A stretch of 64,000 nucleotides of DNA from Nemertoderma westbladi (GCA_032718475.1 JAUCBJ010007200.1:160080-224079); one strand, 5' to 3'. Counted from the stretch's first letter, positions 40,413-52,845 are shown. Notes: generated from the letters alone by a model not told the origin. Numbers and translations: made by a program.

Positions 40413-42917
40413 TCAGTGGACCCTTAACTGTACTACAGGAAATTCTCGGATTCCTACATTGGAAGGTGGCGCTTTCCAAGATGGTTGTCGATCAGAAGTA
40501 GTTAGGGTGAGGTCGCTGTCTGTGTCTTTTTCATACGTAAGTGCTCGATACACTGCGGTATTTATCATGTAACAGGATTCATCTTCGTCGGAGAATTTAT
40601 CTGTATAGAATCCTTCCATCTCAGAACTTTGGTCAGTGTCGTTCACGTCACTGAATTGGACATGTAGTTCGGAATCACTTACCTGACTCTGGCTGTTTCG
40701 CTCAAATTCAGTGTGCAACAAGATATGATGTTTCGCACCGCACTTTGCACACCTTGCGTCGGAGTAACAGGTTCGCCGTTGGTGTCCTTGTCTGAGGCAA
40801 TTATAACACAACCGCTTATCCCACATGACTTCCCGTCTCTCCGTTAATGATTTCTTCAGGAATTCATCACACATATTCAAACGGTGGGTCCCGTCACATA
40901 GCGCACATTTCGGTTTGATGATACTTACCTTATTTTGAATAACATTGTGCACACTCGTTCTTTCTTCGGGCTTTCTCACCTGAATTCTCTTAGGAGACGT
41001 AGGAGGAGTTTTTCTTACCTGTTCTCTCCTGTCATTGGTTCGAGACTTGAATTTACTTACCTGTTCTTTAGGCATTTTATTGACATAATAAGATCTTTCA
41101 GTGTCTTTCCCGCTATCCTCTCCTTGAGAAGTCTGGCTTTCGCCATCGTCTGTATAACACACTGGTGTTACCTTTCTCCTAGAAACGGGTTTCTCACTTA
41201 CCTTGTTTTCCGGTGTCTTCTCTCTGGACTGTTTTAGGAGCTGTAATTTCACTTCTCCATCTAAGAATGACATGAGATCAGCCATGGTAGGGTCTCGTCG
41301 TTGTTGTTCCATCATATATAACACTTTCTTATCCCAGCGTGTACCTACTCCACCCTTCGGTAAAGTAGAAGCCACGGCTCCAATAACCATAGAACTCTGA
41401 TATTCATGAGACTTACCTAACCAATCTAATTGTCTACAGATCTCTTGAATCTCATCGGAAAACTCTATTATCCCGCTGCTAATAAACTTTCGGGGCGCTA
41501 CTAATTTTGCATACAAATATTTAGCTATGTTATTCCTATTACCATACCTGATGTTTAGTGTATCCCAAACTTGTCTTAATCCGTCTGGATGTCCAATAAA
41601 CTTTAACGCCATTAACTTGGGAGATCCTTCCAAGCACTCGATGAGGAATCTAAGTTTCTCTCCATTAGATAGTACAGAGTTCTGTATGTTATCTTTATAA
41701 TATTCATTAAAAGGTAACCATTTCATCTCATCTCCATTGAACTTGACTATCTCTCCCACCTTTACCGCTTGACGGGCTTCGGTTCTAGCCATTTGACGCG
41801 TAAAACTTTCTTGGGCCATTGTGTTATTTAATATCGAGTTGTCGGTATATAAATTTCTCGGATTATGATCAGGTCTATAGGGAATATCATTATCAACAGG
41901 TCTATAATTACCCTTAATAGGGTTCACTATAGGAGTTTCTACTTCGCTAGCAGTATAGATGCGTGTAGGCTCCACACCTTGCGCATGAAATACTTCAGAC
42001 CTAACAGGTTGACACATTGTTACCGGGGGTGGTGGTATACCCTTTTGTGTATTTACTAATTTATCGCATTCTAATGCGATACTTTGCTGCACTTCTTGCA
42101 ACTCTAACCTACTTTCCCTTACTGTGCCCTTAAATTGCTGAACAGTCTCCTGCATTTGCCCGAGCAGGAGATCCATCCCCTGTCGTCTCTCATCCACCCA
42201 CTCGACCGCCGAAGCGGGAGCCGCCAACGTTGTAGCGGGCCGACGAGGGACAACGGGCGACAAATCATTAATATTTCGCTCGGAGTCCAGGACATGAACA
42301 TTTTCAAGGGTGGTTCTGTGTGGCACAGATAGCTTAGTGCTGTGCAGAGGGAATTTAGAGGTAGGTTCAGGGAGTACAGGTGTCTCTATCACCGAAGGGG
42401 TGGCTTCAGGAACAGGCCTAATTATTTCAGGCTCATCTACTATAGTAGGGAGTCTTTCTATTTCAATTATTTGGTCTGTGGGTTCTGTACTACCTAAGTT
42501 TGTGTTATTTAGTTGCTTTCTAACAGCTGGGGGCAAATCAGGCAATTTCTGGCGGTGGGATATTCTTCTACGTCTGCTTAGACGAGATCTATTTCCTCCG
42601 CCTTCAGCATCGGTGGTATCGCCTTCCTCAGATGATGTATATCCCTGTCTTTTGGGAGTAGATCGACTCATCATCTGCATATTACTAGCTGTTAACTGTT
42701 TATTGAAGTTGTCTTGCCTCTCTTGAAGATTTTCCAACTCTAGTTGGGTTGTCTCTTCAGATGCCCTCCGTTCTGCTTCTGCCACTGCTAGCTTTCTTTC
42801 CGCTTCGACCGCTTTTCTTTCCGCTTCTGCCGCTGCTAGCTTTCTTTCCGCTTTGGCCGCTTTTCTTTCCGCTTCTGCCGCTGCTAGCTTTCTTTCCGCT
42901 TCGGCCGCTTTTCTTTA
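40413..42917 (-). pseudogene. BEL gag, coiled coil to zinc knuckles, copy 2
   Basis: Same frame as the N-terminal part, separated by one TAA (42915-42917; GAA in copy 1). The coiled coil has more and different units (alternating AEAERKLAA and AEAERKA) than copy 1. Then a disordered region, the Pao gag domain (KFNGDEMKWLPF, FLIECLEGSPK; about 41275-41775) and three zinc knuckles (about 40735-40920). It reads into the protease start. The LINE target site is intact here (about 40956-40967). Confidence 0.9.
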
Positions 42918-44138
42918 CGCTTCTGCCGCTGCCACTGCCGCTGCTGCTGTCTTTCTATCATCTATACGTTTTTTCTTTACTTGTTCTTCTTGAACCCTAG
43001 CGATGCGGATGCTTTCATTGAATTTAGCTTGGTTCGCAGCTAACCTATCCACATCGATTGCGTCCAACACAAGCTTGGCTCCTTCACTATTAGGGCTAAG
43101 TCCATCTAGTCTTCTCCTCAACTCTTCATCTCCTACAAAACGTTGATAGTCCAACAGATAGATGTCAATAGCATCCCTCTTATGCGGTTTCTCTGCTGTC
43201 GCTTCACTTTCCACTTGGGAAAATGTAGCGTCTGTTGATTCTCCATGGGTTGAGCGCTCATCTAGCTGAGCTTTCCACTGAGCCGTTCCTTGAACCTGGA
43301 GACTCACCCGTTGAAACCAAGTCTTTACGGCAACTTGCAACGACGTGTCTTGTCTTCTTTTAGAAGCCTCCTCAAAGGCCGATAAGATTAGCCTGATTCG
43401 TAGAATTCTTTCTCTAACTTGATAAAGCAGCTGTCCCTGCTCTTGAGGTCCTTGGGGTTGTTGAAACAGTTGTTCTTTTAATCGCTCCATAGAGCTGAAG
43501 AATCCCTGTACGTATCCTGCTGCTGACCTCTTCCACACAGCTGGATCGATGGTTTCTTTTGTTACCCCCATCCTGTGTATGTCTTCCCAGGCAGCTTCCG
43601 ATAAATCAAACGGGAGTCCGGGTCCGGGGAAGTTCCATTGCGACTCGACAATAGACTTCAGTTCTTCCCTTGTGTATCCCGCATAACTATCCTTGGTCGA
43701 TCGCTTACTTCTCGCCCAATCAATCTGGTGTTCTTCCACCGCAATCAATACCCTAGTGAGTACGGCTGCAGGAAGGATGAGAAGGGGATCCGAATAAACC
43801 GCATCTGTCATCTTTGCTCCGTGCTTGGGTGTCAGCTCAACCGTATCCTCACTACTGGAGCTGCCGGGCCACTGGGAAATAAGTTCTCGGCTCGCGGGTT
43901 GTTGCTGTTCCGCTGCTTCTTGGTCCCGCTTGACCTGAGCTCTAGTGCCTATGACAGACCTACGGTGTTGGACCAGCCTAGGTTCTGATATTACTACTGG
44001 GGGAATGATCTTTCTTACAGTAGGAGGTGAGTTGAACTTCGGTCTCACACGTTCCACACTCCTGTCTGGGTCACAGATGGTTGTATCTAAGAGACTGTCT
44101 GACAGGTTTTGCTTTGTGTCAGACATATTTGTTTGCAC
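42915..44138 (-). pseudogene. BEL gag N-terminal domain, copy 2
   Basis: 407 codons; ATG at 44136-44138 or, aligned to copy 1, four codons later (MSDTKQNLS). The same basic start and helical domain (LTRVLIAVEEHQIDWA) as copy 1, ending in a nonsense codon inside the coiled coil. Confidence 0.88.
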
Positions 44139-44300
44139 AGTTGAATGCCTACTGCTATATTACAGTTAAAGCAAGTCTAGTAATTCAGTATCAACTGTTA
44201 GCCTAGTAATTAATTACCGATAATGTTACTCAGTGTAGCGTGATATATATATAATATATTAGAATACCGGTATGCTTATAGTATATATATAAGTATTATT

Positions 44301-44310
44301 ACAGACTAGG
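44301..44310. repeat. LINE fragment target duplication, left
   Basis: ACAGACTAGG, repeated at 45273-45282; copy 1 leader has it once (about 22475-22484). Confidence 0.9.
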
Positions 44311-45272
44311 ACTTGCACCATTCTTGTTCATTATTGTGGTTGACTATGTTCTACACATGTCCTTAGATCATCATAATGATGATGGGGTGATTATAACTCC
44401 ACCTACTGGCTCCAGAAGTCGAGGAAATCCTGCCAAGTACCTAACTGATCTAGACTTTGCTGATGACTTAGGAGTACTCTCAGAATCATTAGAGGGAGCC
44501 CAGCGGCTCCTCAGCTCATTAGAACATGCTGCTTCTAGTGTTGGTCTTTTTATTAACTCCAGAAAGACCAAAATTCTGACAGTTAACTTTGAAAGTCCTC
44601 AGCAAGTCTCTGATCGGATGAGCATAAGCTCAAAGGATGGTATGCTTGAGCATGTGGACGACTTCTGTTACCTGGGATCATGGATCCGGAAGTCAGGTGA
44701 GGACCTTCGAATACGTAAGGGAAAGGCATGGGCAGCCTTGAATAGGCTTTCCAGGATTTGGAAGTCACCTAGAATTAATCGGAAACTTAAGGTCCGATTA
44801 TTTAGAGCAGCAGTAGTTCCAGTACTCCTCTACGGGAGTCCATGCTGGGCTCTAAGTGCTGAGGACACCAAATCTCTGGATGGCACATTCACAAGAATGC
44901 TACGCCGGGTACATTGTGTCAAGTACAATGCACACATCTCCAACCAGACACTATATAACATTGGAGGTGTCTCATTGGTTCCCCCAAGCTTGACACTAGA
45001 ACAAAATCGCCTCCGCTTTGCAGGACATTGCTTTCGCCGTGAGGACCAGCCAGTGCATAATCTTGTACTTTGGCAGCCTCATGGAGTGAATAAGCATGGT
45101 GGACAGCCCATGACTTTCTTGAGACGCATCTTAAAGGACACTGGCCTTAAAGATGCGGATGATCTAGCAAATGTCATGGGTGATAGGGAGTTGTGGCGGT
45201 GCAATTTTGTTGACAAGCCGGCACAGCATTCTTAAAAATGCAGCTGCAATGCAGCATGCCGATCCTAGTAGT
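44311..45272 (+). mobile_element. 5'-truncated LINE (same family as 15349-19108)
   Basis: 962 bases, almost identical to the 3' quarter of the complete LINE, with the same (TAG)n tail and a 10-base target duplication. Typical 5' truncation by incomplete reverse transcription. Confidence 0.93.
44324..45235 (+). pseudogene. LINE reverse transcriptase C-terminal fragment
   Basis: 303 codons in frame with the complete protein, from just after motif B. Includes FADD and the thumb region; only about four replacements from the complete copy. It lacks the endonuclease and most of the polymerase, so it is dead by truncation. Confidence 0.92.
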
Positions 45273-46430
45273 ACAGACTAGGTTTAATCACAGAATACCG
45301 GTATGTAATTCCAGCACAAATATATATAAATATAATAGGCCTATCGTGAATACCGGTATACAGCTTATACTTATAGTGTATATATATAATTATGGACTAG
45401 AATTAATTACAGAATACCGGTATATAATTTAGCCTAAATTTATAGAAATAAATATAATGAGCCTATCGCGAATACCGGTATGTCAATTATTTTAAATAAT
45501 TGAATTTCTGAATTTTTAGGTGTTACTTGGTTACTTTACTTACTTTATTACCGTTATTTGAGCAGTAGTCCAACTGATATTGAGACCTAATTGTTGTATG
45601 GCAGGCCTACTATTTTATAAATCGGTTTGAGTTGATTTATAATATATATACCCGTTAAAATGGGTTTTGTCAATATTTGAAATAAATGTTATTATTTCAG
45701 GGGGAGTCACTACACAGAAGCTGTGCGCTCTCAGTGAAGTGCTACTTGTGGGACACTAAAACAAATAATTCTAATTTACCTAAGTTACTTAATACTACAA
45801 ATTACATACAATTCGGGGTGAGATTACAATCTCTAAATAAACACAAAAATTACAAGTACGAATTTTTAGGGTAATTTTACAAGAAGTCTACAAACCAGCC
45901 TAACAAAGGGTTAGAATATCTGGTTATTACAAACGGACAGGGTACTACGGTATTTGAAAATAATAAGTAGTAGTAAATATACTGCGTTGTCCAGATAGGA
46001 AAATACCACCGTCTGACGACTTATAGCCATATCGCTATAAGTACTACGTTATGTATCACGGAGTGTTCCTACCTAGAAGTTAATTACCGCGGTCTACCAG
46101 AACCAACGTGCCTATTAACCACTTTACAACACAAATATACTGCCTACACACTAATTGCCTTCGGAAAGTACTGTACACTAAACCCAAATTAGGTACAAGT
46201 ACTTATACAACAAATAATCAGTAGTTAAAAATACTTGAACAGCTAAAAGAACCACGGTATCTGCTGGAGTGACCGGGGCACAAAATCACCAGTCTTTACC
46301 TACGCCAAGCAGCCCTGATGTAGTACCGGGGTTAGTTTAACTACAACGGTATATATAACAAGCACAATTACTGTAGGAATAAACTTGGGGATATGAATGT
46401 TGCGAATAATCGCATAAACTCTGAATAATA

Positions 46431-47003
46431 AATATTACGCTACGCGTACAGACTACTCAAACAAAATGCAGACCAAATACTGACAGACTACTATCAAGCC
46501 TAAACAAACTACGGTATATGCAGACTCCGAAATGGTTAGTTAGTATGCGTTCTAACCCAGTAGTACGACTTATTCTTTCGAGGGGGTTTACCTCACAGCT
46601 CTGGAAGCCCCTACGTTCCCAACTGGCACTTTATCGGACATACACTCTACACACACCGAAATCTCTCAAGACCTAACAACAGCCAGACAAAATCCAGCCT
46701 ACAAATTATCTAAATAAGAAATATTACGCTACCCGTACAAACTACACAAACAAAGTACAGACCAAACGCTGGCAGACTACTATCAAGCCTAAATAAACTA
46801 CAGTATATGCAGACTCCGAAATGGTTAGTTAGTATGCGCTCTAACCGAGTAGTACGACTTATTCTTTCGAGGGGGTTCACCTCACAGCACTGGCAGCCCC
46901 TACTTTCCTAACTAGTACTTTTTCGGACATACGCTCTACACACACTACAGTCCCTTCAGACTTAACAACAGTCAGACAACAGTCTAGCCTACAAATTATC
47001 TGT
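46431..47003. repeat. ~287-bp tandem duplication in the BEL leader of copy 2
   Basis: The segment starting AATATTACGCTAC (46431) repeats from about 46718; copy 1 has one version (about 23763-24050). The two halves have diverged by several percent. Confidence 0.85.
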
Positions 47004-47345
47004 ACAATCTGAGCAGGCTTACACGCCTTCTGCTCAATATTGGCCTACAAATAAATAAAACTGACAGAAATAAGTAAGCTCCAAAAGAAACAAGGGGTGT
47101 ACAGTCCCTAATCCCTTAAACAGCCTACCGGTATACAATTTCACAATCGAATAATACTGCTGTACCTGTACTGCTGTAGGTACCGGTCCGGGTGGTTAGG
47201 TAGTCAGGCCTACTAGGTACCGGTTGTCCGGTACTTCAGCGTTATTGCCTACTGCAATACAGAAGCTATATCTGTTATTGTTCTTACCAGAACAATATTA
47301 AACAGTATTTATTGCCTACACTGCAATTAGACGTATATCTGTTAT

Positions 47346-48530
47346 TGTTCGCGCTTTCAGACCTTTAGCAGTTTAACCTGCCAAATTGGGATGTCTTCTA
47401 GATAATAGATCGTCTTTAGCCTATGACAAGTATTTGATACACTACATTAGCCGAAGCCAGTCTATGCGCGATCATTCACCCGCTGGATATACCCGGGAGA
47501 CTGGATTCGGAAGCCTAACCGTATTGCGGGGTAGGCCTACTGTATTATTCGACTGATCGTAATATATATAATCTCTGACAAATATTATTCACTTTCGGGA
47601 AATATTAACAGTTCCTTTAGGACGTGGCGCTCTAAATATGTAAACAGAGTTATGACTTAAACTAGACACAACGGGATGGCTATAGATTCACGTATATGGC
47701 GCATTCTTTAGGAGATGCTTTGTTATCAGTCACAATCATACACACCACCGGTACCGCACAATACTGCACACTGATCTGCCGACCTTCACTAATTTTAGTC
47801 ACATATAAAGAGAACAACAGACAATACATGTAGGGCCTATGAAATAGCATTAGATTCACTTCAAACCACTTAATGTAAGTCGCAATCGTTATATGTAACC
47901 GGTCTCTCTAACCTTTAGTATATCAAGAAGAATGGGGTGTCTGATTATTTATCAGTATTCCAAATATAATATTCCATCAACAAATATAATGAATAACCGA
48001 CAGTAAAAGCAGTAAAATGTTAAGTTAAGTAAGTTATGATTAGTTTGTTATGGTTCGTGAGTTGGTATGTTATGTTTGTTATGATAACAGATATACGTTC
48101 TATAATTAAGCCTACTAATGTTGGGCTAAAGACTGAAACACGGAGGTTCCAAAGCCGGTGTTCTAGGCAGTGGATAAAAACACACACTGACTCAACTCCA
48201 CGAGTTTCTATATACAATCTCTAACGCAGAGGCAAAAAACGCTCTGATTGGTCGACCGAACAAAGAAGGAACAGAGAACAAAGAAAAAGCTCCATGTGTA
48301 CAGCATCAGCTGTTAGCCGTCGTCATGGTAGCTACACTGTTTCAAGAGGATTTGGCGCATTGCGTCATAGAATTGCTAATTATGTCTGCTAAAGTACACA
48401 TACAGAAGAAATGGCTTTTATGTCCTCTAAAACACCAGTACAGTAAGGACACGGCCTTTTATGCCTGTTAAACCAACTACAGATTACTTTACGGGGAAAA
48501 TAACCAGTTAATTCCGCAAAAGCCTTTACA
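47346..48530 (-). repeat. BEL LTR C (5' LTR of copy 2)
   Basis: 1185 bases, minus strand TGTAAAGG...GCGAACA. Nearly identical to LTR B without its Gypsy insertion. The right flank (48531) is unrelated to the left flank of LTR A and there is no shared 4-6 base duplication. Confidence 0.88.
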
Positions 48531-48649
48531 CCCCACGAACGTGTTGTGGATTGTTAGGCCAAGCGTGTCTATTTTAGAGAATAGTTTCTTGGAAGTAGGT
48601 GCATTTTGACTAAGAATATTAATGTTAAGATCGGCCTGAATAATTCAGG
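48531..48649 (-). pseudogene. LINE endonuclease fragment (another family)
   Basis: The minus strand is open for about 35 codons: DLNINILSQ, KKLFSKIDTLGLTIHNTF. This fits the GD(F/L)N...GL...N part of a LINE endonuclease domain. Cut on one side by LTR C and on the other by the LINE copy. Too short for certain assignment. Confidence 0.5.
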
Positions 48650-50261
48650 CAGGTCAGGTATTCTAGGTCATTGATCAAGAAAACTTGCTCCTCCATGCAG
48701 CATAAAGGAGGTGCCACCTGTAGCTGCATAGACCCTCTTACTAGGGCAAATCTGGTCCTGTAACTAGGACCCCCTTCGTTCTGGGATAAGGACGCCCTCG
48801 GTCCTGGATTAAGGACCCATATACTTGGCTGCAGGGGTATATGGCCTGGTCAGGCAGATGGTGATCTACCAATGGCTGGTCAGGAGTAGAATGTTCTCAT
48901 GTCCACTCTGAGTGCACTTCACTGCGACCTGCACCTGACAGCAGGGGTAAAGGGCATGACCCAGCAAATGAGCTGCACAGCCAATGGTGGGTCATGTGCG
49001 CCAGAGTAGATATGGGTGATGGGCCTCATATCTGACTCCACTGCGACACCCACCCCGTGTAATGGCAAACCAGGGTGTGGTATTTGCCCCGAGAGCTGAC
49101 TCGGCAAAAAAGCACCCCCAACCCCCATTATGGATTACATTAGTAATGCGGAGGTCCAGCCACTAGAGGCCAGTGGAATGACTGGACACAATCGGTCTCA
49201 CAGGCCTCAGTTATCCCCTGACCGGCTGCCTGTCTCACGCCCTACTGGAGAGAGAGCGGCAAACAATTCTTTGAGTCCCTTTCCTGACTACCTTTCTGGC
49301 TCAAACCCTGGGTCACCAGGTGGGCCAGATTGTGAGGGGGAGAGGGATTCTGGAGTTGGAGGCTACTCTCATGTTCCACCCCGACCAACAAAGCCATTGG
49401 TGAATCTGAGGCAAGTCACTAGACTAGCCTCATTAAACACCCTAACACTCGGGTACCCAATGCGACAAGGTGAGCTGACTGCCTTGGCAGATAAGCTTTC
49501 TCTTAGTGCGTGGGTGTTCAAGAGCACCGAATGCAGACTGGACAGACTGATGAGGTTCTGATTAAGGACATGGGGGGCGGTTGGCGACTCGCCCTCGCTT
49601 CAGTAGATGATAGTGGCAATGGTGGAATTGGTCTATTGATGAATCCAACTGCACATGCAGCATTGGACAAAATAGATCAAATCTCTAACCGCATAATCCG
49701 TTGCCACTTCTCATGTTCTGGAAGACTGGCTAAGAAGTTTCCTAAGGTGGTTCTGATTGTGTGCTACTCTCCAACTAGTGTTGCCCCTGTAGAAAAGGCT
49801 ACTGATGGAGTGGATCAGCATGCATTCTTAACATTCCTGGGAGACTTTAATGCAAGTCTGCATCAATCACCTACATCGCCCTGGGTCTATAGCAATAGTG
49901 TTAACCGAAATTCCGTCCATCTTCAGCATTTTATCTCTGGAAATGGATTGTTTTCGGCTGGAACCCAGTTCAAGAAGCGAACTGGAAAGCTGTGGATTCA
50001 TAGTGGACCCAGTGGTCACAAGTCCCAGATAGACCATATCCTGTTTCGTAGGAAATACAGGAGCTCTATACAAGACTGTAATGCATTTACACTACGACCC
50101 TTCTCCAGTGATCACCGCCTTATTGTGGCCAAGGTAAGACTTAGTCTGCGTGCTAGCAGAACAACGAAATCTGCCTTGCCGCGGCATGACTGGTCCTCTC
50201 TGTTGCAACAGCCAAGTGTGAGATCCAGCTTCACACTACAGCTGAGAAACAGGAGTAGTAG
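48650..50261 (+). mobile_element. LINE copy deleted from mid-ORF to the tail
   Basis: Matches the complete LINE from its start (15357) to about 16992 and then jumps directly to AGTAGTAG, the tail motif. So it has the leader and endonuclease but no reverse transcriptase. No target duplication seen. Confidence 0.85.
49130..50253 (+). pseudogene. LINE endonuclease, frameshifted
   Basis: The start ATG matches that of the complete copy. A one-base loss near 49508 (AGTGCG-TGGG for AGCGCAGTGGG) splits it in two frames (49130-49561 and 49510-50298), and 30-odd bases are missing near 49795. The endonuclease motifs QEHR, GDFNA, SQIDHILF and SDHRL remain. Ends at the internal deletion. Confidence 0.88.
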
Positions 50262-50263
50262 AG

Positions 50264-50555
50264 TCTTGGCCGGCTCGATGACAGTTGGACCCCACTGACA
50301 CCCATTGGGTGTCATATGACACCCTATTATCACCCATAGGGTGTCATTGGGTGTCACTGGCGCTAGACTGTCTGGGCGAACCTCCTAATTAGGCTAATTA
50401 GACCCTAATTGACAGGGTGTCATCAATTAATTAGTACAATTAAACCCTAATAGGTGTCTTACGACTCCTAATTAGGGTTTAATTGATTATCCTAATTAAT
50501 CAATCCGATACACAATGGTGTCAGTGTGGTCCAACTGTCGCCTAGAGGGCCAAGA
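50264..50555. mobile_element. MITE-like element with imperfect terminal inverted repeats
   Basis: About 292 bases. Left TCTTGGCC..CT.G..GACAGTTGGACC matches the reversed right end over about 40 bases (left part 50264-50313). Inside are nested palindromes of GGGTGTCA/TGACACCC and of CCTAATTAGG/AATTAATT type. No target duplication or coding capacity. Confidence 0.65.
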
Positions 50556-50599
50556 GGGTGTCATAAGTGACACCGCGGCTCTTTTATTCATTAATACTT

Positions 50600-50930
50600 A
50601 TTTATTTGTATTTAATTTTAATTAATTATTTGTATTTAATTTTACTTTATTTATTGTATTTAATTTTACTTTATTTATTTGTATTTAATTTTAAATTAAT
50701 TATTTATTTGTACTTTATTTTAAAATAATTAATCGTATTACTTTTACTTTATACATTGATTTATATTTTAATTAATTATTTGTATTTAATTTTACTTTAT
50801 TTATTGTATTTAATTTTACTTTATTTATTTGTATTTAATTTTAAATTAATTATTTATTTGTACTTTATTTTAAAATAATTAATCGTATTACTTTTACTTT
50901 ATACATTGATTTATATTTTTAGATTAATTA
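50600..50930. repeat. 150-bp AT-rich tandem duplication
   Basis: TAATTAATTATTTGTATTTA starts near 50619 and again near 50769; two essentially identical units built from TTTATT/TTTAATTTTA words. Confidence 0.85.
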
Positions 50931-51370
50931 GTTTTTATATTACTTAGCGCTACTATATGAGATCATTATTGGAAGCATCTAACCGTAGACTTGCAGCCTT
51001 ATTTAGTCCTAGGGTATACAGCTCCCTTACTGGTAACTATTTTGGAGTTAATGTTAGCGAAGGGCCTAAACCTAAGACAAGCTATCGCCTAGGTTACCAG
51101 TTACGCATGAATGAGCAATTTATCGGGGCCCCTCTTAAAATTCTTTGTGCTGCGTCAGGATTGCCTCATTTAAGGAAGCCGCATCCCTATCGATAATCTA
51201 ATTATGGTATCGCTAACCATTTTCAGTATACTGTATAATTAAATAGGGCCCTCTTTTAATACATAAGTTTATATATGTACAGTTTACCTTCAATTTAATT
51301 TGTTTTTATTTACAACCCTAATTGTTCTACTGTATTATAATTTATGTTTTATTCAGGAGATTCATGAGAG
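50931..51370. other. Unassigned sequence
   Basis: A 79-codon open frame (50957-51196, plus) exists, but I see no domain and its end is followed by AT-rich DNA; real coding status unknown. Confidence 0.25.
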
Positions 51371-51940
51371 GTGGACACCCGGCAAGATCAGATATTGACA
51401 TATATGGGACAAAGTATAGAATTTTGTGATAGTTTCGAATATCTAGGAGTGGTACTATCCACAAAGAACGGCGCCAGCAAACACTACACACACCTATATA
51501 AGAAAGGTATAGCATGTTGTGCTCGAATCGCCACCAAAGTCAACCTACCAATGACTAACATGGAAACCGCTAGGAAATTATACATAGCTATTGTCCTTCC
51601 GACAGTAACATATGGTTGTGATATATTCACCACAAAAGATAATATTAACTCTTTGGAACATATACGTAAAGTAAGTGCCTTTTACTGGAAAATGTGGTGC
51701 GGAATCTCGAAATATGCCCGGTCCACCCCTATTCTAGAATCAATTGACAACGCTTCGAGCTCTGACACTAACTTAGCGGGTTTAACAAGCTATCGGCGGC
51801 GATCAATGGCACAGCTAGTTCCACACCGAACTGCTGGTCACCTATCGATTCATGCATTTGCTGTTTATGCAGTTGCCAAGCAACAGAAGCCACCCATTAC
51901 AATAATTGCACCTCATTTCCTCGTGGATTGTCGAAGCTGA
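51371..51940 (+). pseudogene. LINE reverse transcriptase C-terminal fragment (third family)
   Basis: About 189 codons starting formally at a GTG. FEYLGVVLS and KLYIAIVLPTVTYGCDIF are the thumb-region motifs found after the FADD box of LINE reverse transcriptases. No catalytic part. 5'-truncated remnant; a splice-like TTTTATTCAG precedes it, but I do not think it is a host exon. Different from the RTE-like family. Confidence 0.6.
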
Positions 51941-52555
51941 AGGCTGCCCTGTTTTTAATGAACTATGAACACCAACCTACATGATTTTTAACTCATTATT
52001 GTTTTATAAATTAAATTACTAGAATATTATTAATTTTAAAAAATTGTGCTGTTACTAAATAAATAATTAATTAATTTTACCACGAAAACCGAAATGTTTT
52101 GGTAATAAACGTGTGTACTCTCGATTCATTTATGTTTTATAATACAAGCTATATCCGGTTAATCTGTATTAATTTTCTTTGTACTGAGGTTATCAAGGGC
52201 GCTGTTTCCAATGGTCCTATTGTCAAAACGATCTAACCTACTGTATAATTAATTACTTAAGACTGCGAGGTATGCGTAATTAACAAATTTCGTTTACCAG
52301 TTTTCCTTAAAAACTTTGAAGCCATATTGCTTAAGAGTACTGAGGGGCGAGCCATGAGTGTGACGGGATCAGAGATCCCGACTGGGTTGTTAAAGTACGC
52401 GTCACCGTTCTGCTGGGGATCGTGCTATTGGCTTTGGCCAAGGCCGACTGGTAAAACAGTAAAGTTCCTGTTGTCTTTCGATATTAATAAATATAGGCGG
52501 CAATAGCACGTACCGAATATACAGCAGAAAAACAGATAAACTGTTACCGGTATGG
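51941..52555. other. Unassigned sequence up to Gypsy 2
   Basis: AT-rich; one 7-bp hairpin CGGGATC-AGA-GATCCCG near 52367-52383. No gene seen. Confidence 0.3.
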
Positions 52556-52560
52556 GGGTG
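52556..52560. repeat. Gypsy 2 target duplication, left
   Basis: GGGTG, repeated at 57985-57989. Confidence 0.9.
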
Positions 52561-52831
52561 TGTGGTGAATTAATTATACTGTATAAATATATCAATATTA
52601 CTATTGCATGCTTATATGGTGATGGCACTTGGGAATATATTCGGTGTACTGATTACTCTATATTGTACCAATATATTATGTAACATTACTGCTGTACTGC
52701 CTATGCAGGTACTGAGGTAGCATGACAGCAGGACAGTGTATTGCTGTACTTCAGTTGTACTCTTGAGAGACATTATACATATATTCTATTATTATAAAAC
52801 TCTTGTTTAATGGGCTCATTAGCTCACAACA
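52561..52831 (+). repeat. Gypsy 2 5' LTR
   Basis: 271 bases, TGTGGTGAATT...CTCACAACA; same as 57714-57984. Confidence 0.95.
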
Positions 52832-52845
52832 TGGCGCAGTGTGTT
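52832..52845 (+). promoter_or_regulatory. Gypsy 2 primer-binding site
   Basis: TGGCGCAGTGTGTT follows the LTR directly; shares TGGCGCAGT with Gypsy 1. Confidence 0.7.

Larger units (their letters stand above)
29785..47345 (-). mobile_element. BEL/Pao element copy 2, internal region
   Basis: 17.6 kb between LTR B and LTR C, about 15 kb without the two later insertions. Minus-strand order: 3.2-kb leader, gag-pol as one frame, 3-kb gap, Y, Z, purine tract, LTR. Very large for BEL/Pao, which usually measure 5-10 kb. Nonsense and frameshift mutations make it inactive. Confidence 0.85.
44139..47345 (-). other. BEL leader, copy 2
   Basis: Homologous to 22299-24325, longer by the LINE fragment and by a 287-base direct duplication. 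No gene of its own. Confidence 0.7.

Noticed and set aside
50957-51196. 79-codon open frame as a host exon
   Set aside because: No domain, no splice support and AT-rich flanks; left as unassigned.
51355-51940. Host exon starting after TTTTATTCAG
   Set aside because: The product is clearly the thumb region of a LINE reverse transcriptase; the acceptor-like bases are probably chance.
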